DNA of 38,415 nucleotides. Origin: Desulfobacterales bacterium. Its GTDB lineage: Bacteria; Desulfobacterota; Desulfobacteria; Desulfobacterales; CAFBRK01. The notes beneath the pieces are model-generated. The model made no database searches and was not told the origin of the DNA. It was given only the letters and a program-made list of their open reading frames with translations. Each line of letters starts with the position of its first letter. The first letter of the stretch is position 1. Below are positions 33,467 through 38,415 of the stretch, piece by piece. Location: contig JAIPEL010000031.1 of the NCBI GenBank assembly GCA_021737185.1, positions 1 through 38,415 of the forward strand, in the 5' to 3' direction. The position numbers and the translations under genes are program-made.

Positions 33467-34476
33467 GCGCAGCTCCGGAGGCGCTCTTGTGCCGCCGTGG
33501 CGCGAACCGCTGCCGAGGTTAGGATCTCCCCGATCAGTTCCCGGTAGCTCATGCCGATGCGGCTGCAGATGATGGGCAGATCCGAATGAATCGGGTTGAG
33601 CCCCGCCAAAGGGTTGACCTCCAGAAACTGCGGGCTGCCGGCCTCGTCGCAGCGGATGTCGATCCTGCCGCCGTCCCGGCAGCCGAGCACCCGCCATGCG
33701 CGCAGGGCCAGGGCCCCGGCGGCCCCCACCGCGGCGTCCTCCTCGGCCCGGATCCGGCGGTACTCCACCAGTTCCTGATACCGTTCCTTGTTGATGTAGG
33801 TGTAGGCCCCAGGCTCGGCGTCGGAAAGGAGATTGACTTCGATGGTCCCCAGCACCCGTGCGTTTTTGCCGGTGCCGATGAGGCCCACCGTAAACTCCCT
33901 GCCGGTCAAGAATGCTTCCACCAGGGCCGGCTGCCGGAAAACGAGGTTCACGGATTCACAGACGGCGCCAAGATCGGCGCGGGTCTTCACGATCGACTTG
34001 GCCGACACCCCCTTGCCGGTTCCTTCGGCCACAGGCTTGACAAAATACGGCGGCGGAAAGGCCACGGCGGCAAGGTCTTGCTCATCGCTGACTTCGGCAA
34101 AGGCCGGGGTCGCAATCCCCGCATCCCGCACCACCCGCTTGGTCATGGCCTTGTGCAGCGTCAGGCTCATAACCAGCGGATCGGAAAAAGTGTAGACAAT
34201 GCCGTAAAGGTCGAGCATGGCCGGAACCTGCGCCTCCCTGCCGACGCCGTTGAGCCCTTCGGCGATGTTGAACACCAGGTCCCATCGGCGGCCCGAGGCC
34301 AGAAGTCCTGCCAGGTTCCGGGCGTGGCCGATGCGCTCGGTGTCGTGGCCCAGTTCGACCAGGGCCGCTTCGATGGCGGCGATGGTTTCTTCCTTGTCGA
34401 ACTCCGCCGTCTCTTCCTGGCCGTATCCGGCGGCCAGGTATTCCGACCGAAGGTCGTAGGTCAATCCGACAAACAT
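33463..34476 (-). CDS. ATP-grasp ligase A (D-Ala-D-Ala ligase-like)
   Basis: 337 residues; GGAGGA precedes ATG 34476 by six bases. The fold follows D-Ala-D-Ala ligase: N-terminal domain with VFNIAEGLNGVGREAQVPAM (68-87), ATP-grasp domain with YFVKPVAEGTGKGVSAKS (Lys147) and ALVEAFLTGREFTVGLIG. Metal ligands are Asp273, Glu286 and Asn288 in RIDIRCDE and FLEVNPLAGLNP. The catalytic core is complete. True Ddl normally sits with mur/fts genes; here the neighbours are a lysine 2,3-aminomutase and a second ATP-grasp enzyme, so a different amino-acid substrate, plausibly beta-lysine, is inferred. Confidence 0.9.
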   Translation of the reverse strand: MFVGLTYDLRSEYLAAGYGQEETAEFDKEETIAAIEAALVELGHDTERIGHARNLAGLLASGRRWDLVFNIAEGLNGVGREAQVPAMLDLYGIVYTFSDPLVMSLTLHKAMTKRVVRDAGIATPAFAEVSDEQDLAAVAFPPPYFVKPVAEGTGKGVSAKSIVKTRADLGAVCESVNLVFRQPALVEAFLTGREFTVGLIGTGKNARVLGTIEVNLLSDAEPGAYTYINKERYQELVEYRRIRAEEDAAVGAAGALALRAWRVLGCRDGGRIDIRCDEAGSPQFLEVNPLAGLNPIHSDLPIICSRIGMSYRELIGEILTSAAVRATAAQERLRSCA

Positions 34477-34506
34477 GTTCGTTCCTCCAGATAAAATCGC
34501 TGCCGC

Positions 34507-34528
34507 AAAAATCGCTACCGCGATTTTT
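34507..34528. terminator. Bidirectional hairpin between kamA and ligase A
   Basis: AAAAATCGC (34507-34515), loop TACC, GCGATTTTT (34520-34528): a perfect 9-bp stem with A/T runs on both sides, so it resembles a Rho-independent terminator on either strand. In the minus direction it would reduce read-through from the aminomutase gene into the two ligases. The left arm is part of a 14-base near-repeat (34493-34506 and 34508-34521). Confidence 0.55.
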
Positions 34529-34536
34529 TGAATCGT

Positions 34537-34557
34537 TTCGCTTCCAGCGAAGTTTCA
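34537..34557 (-). repeat. TGAAACTTCG motif with hairpin, site 5
   Basis: Motif on the minus strand at 34557-34548, 33 bases after the stop of the aminomutase gene. TTCGCT and AGCGAA (34537-34551) form a perfect 6-bp stem that overlaps the motif. Confidence 0.5.
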
Positions 34558-34590
34558 TGGGAGCTGAATCCCAATGCCGGGACGCTGCAG

Positions 34591-35913
34591 TCAGTCTGCG
34601 GCACCGTCCGGATATCGGAAACAGTTCCCGTGGTGGTTTTTCAAAAGAAGATCTTCTCCGTCGCGGCCGAGGACCGTTTCAGGCGACACGGGAATCTTGC
34701 CGCCGCCCCCCGGTGAGTCCACCACGTAGGTCGGAACCGCATAGCCGCTGGTAAATCCCCGAAGCCCCCGGAGGATCGCAAGACCCGCCTCCACCGGGGT
34801 CCTGAAATGAGCCGACCCGGAGATAGGATCGCACTGGTACAGATAGTAGGGCCTGACCCGCATCTGCATCAGCCGGTGGACAAGGGACTTCATCACCGCC
34901 ACCGAATCGTTGATCCCCTTGAGCAGGACCGTTTGGGATCCTAAGGGGATGCCGGCGTCGGCCAGGGCCGTGCAGGCCCGGAACGCCTCCGGGGTGCATT
35001 CATCCGGATGGGTGAAATGAAGGCTCATCCAGAGGGGGTGGTACTTCCGGAGCATCCGGACCAGTTTGGGGGTAATCCTCTGGGGCAGAACCGCCGGAAC
35101 CTTGGTGCCGATGCGAATGACTTCCACATGGGGAATCTGCCGCAGCCTGGAAAGAATCCACTCCAGTCTGTCGTCTCCCAGGGTGAGCGGATCTCCGCCG
35201 GAAAGAAGCACATCGCGGATCTCCGGCCGGGAGCGGATGTAGTCGATGGCCTTTTCCAACCGCCCGCGGCTGGGAAAAATGGACCCCCGCCCCACCACCC
35301 GGGAGCGGGTGCAGTACCGGCAGTAGGTCGAGCAAAAATCGAGGACCAGCAGCAGCACCCGGTCCGGATAGCGATGCACCAGTCCCGGGAGCGGGCTCTG
35401 CTCTTCTTCGCCCAGCGGGTCGTCCGCTTCTCCGGGGCCGGTGACGAACTCGAATACCGTGGGCACCACGGTCCGCCGCAAGGGCTGGGAAGAATCGCCT
35501 GCGGAAATCAGGCTCATGTAATAGGGGGTGATCCCCACCGGCAGCCGCGAGGCTGAATCGGCCAGAGCAAAGCGTTCATCGGCCGAAAGGTTCAGCATTT
35601 TCTCCAGCTGTGTCAGGGAGCGAATCCGGTTCTGGACCTGCCAGCGCCAGTCGTTCCAGATCTTGTCCGGAAGGGCGGGATAGAAACGGTTTCGGAACTG
35701 CCGGGTCTGAGCCGTGGTTCGCGCCGTCTTCTCCCGGGAAGGACGAACCACGTGAAGGGAGGGAAACGATTGAGGGATCGGCGCCGGCCGCACGGGTTTG
35801 GCCGCGGTCGGCCCGGTGGTAGCGTCCGGAGGGTCGTCCTCGTCGCCGGCCTGCAAAACGGTAGGGACCACTTTGCCGCAGGTAGCGGCTTTCGGGCGGG
35901 TTTCCAGATGCAT
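34591..35913 (-). CDS. kamA: Lysine 2,3-aminomutase (radical SAM, KamA family)
   Basis: 440 residues. ATG 35913 is chosen for AAAGGAGAG upstream; the frame is open to 36033. Radical SAM cluster C194-x3-C198-x2-C201 (FCSTYCRYCTRSR). PLP lysine K406 in DSPGGGGK. In clostridial LAM, Asp293 and Asp330 bind the lysine side-chain amine; the equivalents here are Asp362 (QCDP) and Asp399 (VVDS), exactly 37 residues apart, which supports lysine rather than glutamate as substrate. The clostridial structural zinc site is lost: the Cys in GxNDC is Ser337 and the C-terminal Cys cluster is absent. The product would be beta-lysine. First gene of the cluster. About 60 N-terminal residues are Pro/Ala-rich and probably disordered. 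Confidence 0.92.
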   Translation of the reverse strand: MHLETRPKAATCGKVVPTVLQAGDEDDPPDATTGPTAAKPVRPAPIPQSFPSLHVVRPSREKTARTTAQTRQFRNRFYPALPDKIWNDWRWQVQNRIRSLTQLEKMLNLSADERFALADSASRLPVGITPYYMSLISAGDSSQPLRRTVVPTVFEFVTGPGEADDPLGEEEQSPLPGLVHRYPDRVLLLVLDFCSTYCRYCTRSRVVGRGSIFPSRGRLEKAIDYIRSRPEIRDVLLSGGDPLTLGDDRLEWILSRLRQIPHVEVIRIGTKVPAVLPQRITPKLVRMLRKYHPLWMSLHFTHPDECTPEAFRACTALADAGIPLGSQTVLLKGINDSVAVMKSLVHRLMQMRVRPYYLYQCDPISGSAHFRTPVEAGLAILRGLRGFTSGYAVPTYVVDSPGGGGKIPVSPETVLGRDGEDLLLKNHHGNCFRYPDGAAD

Positions 35914-36699
35914 GGCGCTCTCCTTTTCAGGGTTGTCGGCCGGCGCATCGAACCGGGCGAAGACTCGCCGGTTCGCTGTTTGCGGCCTGTTGCCCCCCAC
36001 GAAGCAAAACAGGTGCCATCGCATCCGATACACCCGGAAAAAAACAAATTCGGTGAAAACGGCCGGAAATCCATGCCGACCGGCACCGCATAGTCCTTAT
36101 AAATAGCCAAATAATCAGCTTGTTATAAAATTTCTTGATCATATTGCCGGATAGAGGAGAACTCCAGAAATAATGACCGGCGATGGGCTGCACAGCAGAA
36201 CCGAATTGCCGAACACGGGCGCCCTTAAAAACAGAACCCGCGCTTCCGGTTTTGACCAAATTGCGACAGCTTGGTTCCGACCTTTGGAATCGATGCCCCG
36301 GCAGGAGGCGCGGAGCGTCGTCAGCTCCGGCAAATCCGGCGCAGGGGGTGGGAAATTGTCGGTTCGCGGAAGGGGAGATGGTCGGAGTCATCTCAAAAAT
36401 AGGGGGAGGAGGTCAGGGGGAATTTTTTTTCTGCGAGCTGAACTTTGCGGTGCCACGCCGAAGCCTGTCCGCTTCCATCGTTTCGAGGGAGGCTCGACTC
36501 TCAAGTACGCTGAACCTCGCTGGTTGTCGAGCCGCCGCCAAACTGCTGGTGTGATATCGGTGCCGTCGGGAGAATGATGAGGCCTTGGTCTGCAGCTCGC
36601 AGAAAAAAAATTCCCCCTGACCTCCTCATCTGGCGGGATAAAGCATTTTTTAATTAGATGGGAGTCGCGTGGTGGAAGCGGTCGGATCCTCTTATGCCC
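35914..36699. other. Long gene-free interval upstream of kamA
   Basis: 786 bases without a supported gene. 35914-36110 would be the kamA leader; a frame continues upstream of ATG 35913 but lacks protein-like features. 36173-36400 shows only short unconvincing frames. 36407-36626 is an inverted-repeat element listed separately. I see no clear consensus promoter for kamA. Confidence 0.5.
36407..36626. mobile_element. Element with perfect 34-bp inverted repeats (220 bp)
   Basis: 36407-36440 and 36593-36626 are exact reverse complements (34 of 34), including a run of eight T or A, with 152 bases between. No intact frame crosses it. The layout is that of a MITE or a collapsed insertion sequence. 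Confidence 0.7.
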
Positions 36700-37635
36700 T
36701 CAAGAGCCTTGCCCCGTCGACAAGGGCCGCTTCAACAGATCGGCGAAGGATTCCGGTTGCGCCTCGAGATACTCCTGCATTGCCTGAAGCCCGACAAGGG
36801 TGCCGGAGGCCAAGGGAAACACGGCCAGACGATGCGGTTCGAGCGTTTCGGGCAGCTTTCCTAAAGGTTTGCCCGGCTGGGTCTTGTTGACCACGACCCG
36901 GTCTATATCTATGCGGATATCGGCCAGCCGCTGCTTGATGCGGACCGCCTCGGAAAACGAAAGCCGGTCGACGTTCATGACCAAGTGGATCCGGCTGTCC
37001 TCGCTCAAGAAACGGTCCCGCAGGCAAGTGTGCCGCCCGATCAGGATTTTCAGCTTTTCCTTTATCCGGTCTCTTTCCATCTCGCATGTTCCGATCCGGA
37101 TTTTGGAAATGATTTCCTTTTTTTGACAGATCTGGCGGCGGAGGGTGAGCAAGTGGTTCAGCCAGACCAGGGTGACGTTCGGAAGCGAAAAGAACCGAAG
37201 GGTCAGGGCGGTCGGAGCCATGTCGAAAATCACAGCGTCTTTGTCGGAAGCCCGCCCAAGGACGTCTTCAAAGGCGGTCAGCAGGGCATATTCTTCGAGA
37301 CCGGGGGAATATTGAAGCACCTTGAAATGGTCCTGAAGGTTGAAGGCGCTTTCATACAGGTAGGTCTTTCTGATGTTTTCCCGGGTTTCCTTCAGGCACT
37401 TGGCGGTCCAGTGCGCCGTGTCGATCTCCTTGACCGCCAGGTGTTGGACGACCTGCTTGGGCTTTTCGGAAAAATCGGCCTCGAACAGATCCCGCTGGTT
37501 GTGGGCCGGATCCATGGAGACCAGCAGGGTGTTCTTCCCGGAATCGGCCAGGAAAAGGGCGGTCAGGGCCGAGGTGGTCGATTTTCCGACCCCTCCCTTT
37601 CCGATGAAAAAATGAATTTCCGGCCGTGTGTTCAT
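36700..37635 (-). CDS. ArsA/GET3-family ATPase
   Basis: 311 residues; AGGAGG lies just before ATG 37635. Deviant Walker A FFIGKGGVGKSTTSALTALF (signature Lys), A-loop SMDPAHNQRDLFEADF near 40-55, and switch-II-like FDMAPTALTLRFFSLPN near 137-153, all typical of ArsA/GET3 ATPases. Single ATPase half rather than the double ArsA. No arsenic genes (arsB, arsR) are adjacent, so a GET3-like or other chaperone/energising role is more likely than arsenite export. Last gene of a three-gene operon; the stop of the previous gene (37643-37645) abuts its ribosome site. Confidence 0.9.
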   Translation of the reverse strand: MNTRPEIHFFIGKGGVGKSTTSALTALFLADSGKNTLLVSMDPAHNQRDLFEADFSEKPKQVVQHLAVKEIDTAHWTAKCLKETRENIRKTYLYESAFNLQDHFKVLQYSPGLEEYALLTAFEDVLGRASDKDAVIFDMAPTALTLRFFSLPNVTLVWLNHLLTLRRQICQKKEIISKIRIGTCEMERDRIKEKLKILIGRHTCLRDRFLSEDSRIHLVMNVDRLSFSEAVRIKQRLADIRIDIDRVVVNKTQPGKPLGKLPETLEPHRLAVFPLASGTLVGLQAMQEYLEAQPESFADLLKRPLSTGQGS

Positions 37636-37642
37636 TTTCCTC

Positions 37643-37924
37643 CTAGTCGATGTCCAGCACCGAAAACAGCTCCCCCAGCGGATCGTGGGCCGTAGCCACC
37701 TTCGAGAGCATGAGGTCGAATTCGCGCTCCATGTCCGGCATCAGGTCCAGGGTGATTTGAATCGGCGGAGACGGAATGCCGACAAACATGCCCAACACCA
37801 GGAGTGCAAAGATGTTTTCCAGCTCCGTGACCTCGTGGGAGACGGTCTCCACGGCCTTTTCGCGGGCCACCTCGTCGGCGGTCCGCCAGAGTCGGGCAAG
37901 CCTATTTTTGAGAGTCCGCATCAT
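37643..37924 (-). CDS. Small helical protein co-encoded with the ArsA-like ATPase
   Basis: 93 residues from ATG 37924 (a second ATG follows at 37921). Basic N-terminal helix (MRTLKNRLARLWRTADEVAR), then a central hydrophobic stretch (IFALLVLGMFVGIPSPPIQI) that may insert in the membrane, and an acidic tail ending FSVLDID. It overlaps the upstream membrane-protein gene by 23 bases and lies seven bases before the ATPase gene. Unrecognised family. Position suggests that it works with the ATPase, possibly as its membrane partner. Confidence 0.7.
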   Translation of the reverse strand: MMRTLKNRLARLWRTADEVAREKAVETVSHEVTELENIFALLVLGMFVGIPSPPIQITLDLMPDMEREFDLMLSKVATAHDPLGELFSVLDID

Positions 37925-38363
37925 CGCCGGTCTTTCCGACCCTGAAAATGCGGCGGTCAAAATCGAGCCGCCGCTTTGTGGGAAAATGGTAATAGGCCGC
38001 ATAGAGCGCAGCCAGCAGGGTGCCTGCCTGGTAGATCCGGGGCATTTCCATCAGGCAGGCGCCGATCGCCGCATAGGGAGCCATCAGGGACACGAGGAGC
38101 ACCTGCTGTTGAAACCGGAAAAATGCCGGCTGCGGTGTGCTTTTTCGAAGGCGCATCCGGTGGGCGAAAACAGCCCTCATCATCACCGGTGCGGCCGCGG
38201 CAAAAAAAACGGCCAGCACGAAAAGCCACGGCGCAAGGATCCGAACCGTCTCTGGTTCGACCGGGTCTGCCAGATTCAGGGCGCGGGTCGCCGTTGCGGC
38301 GAACATGGCTGAAACCGCCGGCGCCAGCAGGAAAAAATATCGTTTGCGAAGTCGGGTAAGCAT
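37902..38363 (-). CDS. Membrane protein, first gene of the ArsA-like operon
   Basis: 153 residues with about four membrane segments: FFLLAPAVSAMFAATATRAL, ILAPWLFVLAVFFAAAAPVM, VLLVSLMAPYAAIGACLME and a weaker GTLLAALYAAYYHF. Basic loops suggest an N-in topology. No family recognised. ATG 38363 has GGAC nearby as a weak ribosome site; translation overlaps the following small gene. Confidence 0.7.
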   Translation of the reverse strand: MLTRLRKRYFFLLAPAVSAMFAATATRALNLADPVEPETVRILAPWLFVLAVFFAAAAPVMMRAVFAHRMRLRKSTPQPAFFRFQQQVLLVSLMAPYAAIGACLMEMPRIYQAGTLLAALYAAYYHFPTKRRLDFDRRIFRVGKTGDDADSQK

Positions 38364-38415
38364 GGCCGTCCATTACCCGTCCTAAAAATCCGGCGGCCGG
38401 CCTTTCGGCCGGCCG

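Noticed and set aside
33463-34476. Cell-wall D-alanine-D-alanine ligase
   Set aside because: Fold matches, but the location outside any mur/fts cluster and in tandem with another ATP-grasp gene and kamA argues for another substrate. Not fully excluded.
34591-35913. EpmB or glutamate 2,3-aminomutase as identity of the KamA-family protein
   Set aside because: At 440 residues it is longer than EpmB (about 340) and lacks an efp neighbour; both Asp residues that bind the lysine amine are kept, whereas the glutamate enzyme has Lys and Asn there.
36700-37635. Arsenite-pump ATPase ArsA
   Set aside because: Single ATPase half and no arsenic-resistance genes nearby; kept as ArsA/GET3 family only.

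Overview
The window is a high-GC bacterial chromosome segment, most likely from a Desulfobacterota (deltaproteobacterial) anaerobe. That assignment is an inference. It rests on the mix of families: an FKBP-methyltransferase fusion, a cytidylate-kinase-like protein beside an EpmA-type enzyme, small Cys-rich and SAP-like proteins, an archaeal-type S-adenosylmethionine synthetase, and several dispersed palindromic repeats. No rRNA, tRNA or CRISPR array was seen.

Region 1 (1-6.5 kb) has relics and short transcription units: a PAS/LuxR regulator reduced by an internal deletion, an FKBP-methyltransferase fusion, a patatin-like hydrolase, a small Cys-rich protein, a chimeric pseudogene (sugar-symporter fragment joined to a DUF1295 tail), a cytidylate-kinase-like protein, an EpmA-like lysyltransferase and a SAP-like small protein. 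Region 2 (6.5-15.3 kb, minus strand) is an ion/osmotic operon (TrkA-USP regulator, CPA2 antiporter without its own RCK domain, large MscS-family channel), then a GT4 glycosyltransferase and the AMPylase SelO.

Region 3 (15.5-20.2 kb) is AT-richer and accessory: a broken gene, an NfeD-like membrane protein, and an orphan array of four integron gene cassettes read on the minus strand. Four attC sites can be placed by matching each cassette's left boundary to its own R'' box. No integron integrase lies in the window, so this is a CALIN-type array. One cassette also carries a complete small-RNA-like unit (consensus promoter, stacked hairpins, terminator) on the opposite strand.

Region 4 (20.4-28.4 kb) holds tamB and tamA, with a perfect 22-bp hairpin overlapping the tamA stop codon, a periplasmic protein gene, and a universal stress protein gene on the other strand.

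Region 5 (28.4-35.9 kb, minus strand) is the most interesting: lysine 2,3-aminomutase, two D-Ala-D-Ala-ligase-like ATP-grasp enzymes overlapping by ATGA, and a three-domain GNAT / acetylpolyamine-amidohydrolase-type deacetylase / GNAT fusion, followed by an archaeal-type SAM synthetase. Together they suggest an uncharacterised pathway that makes beta-lysine, ligates it to something, and adds and removes acetyl groups. Mobile palindromic repeats have inserted into the edges of this cluster. Region 6 (36.4-38.4 kb) has an inverted-repeat element and a three-gene operon ending in an ArsA/GET3-like ATPase.

A 10-base motif (TGAAACTTCG) occurs five times, always between genes and always in the sense orientation of the gene just upstream; in four cases it runs into a short hairpin.
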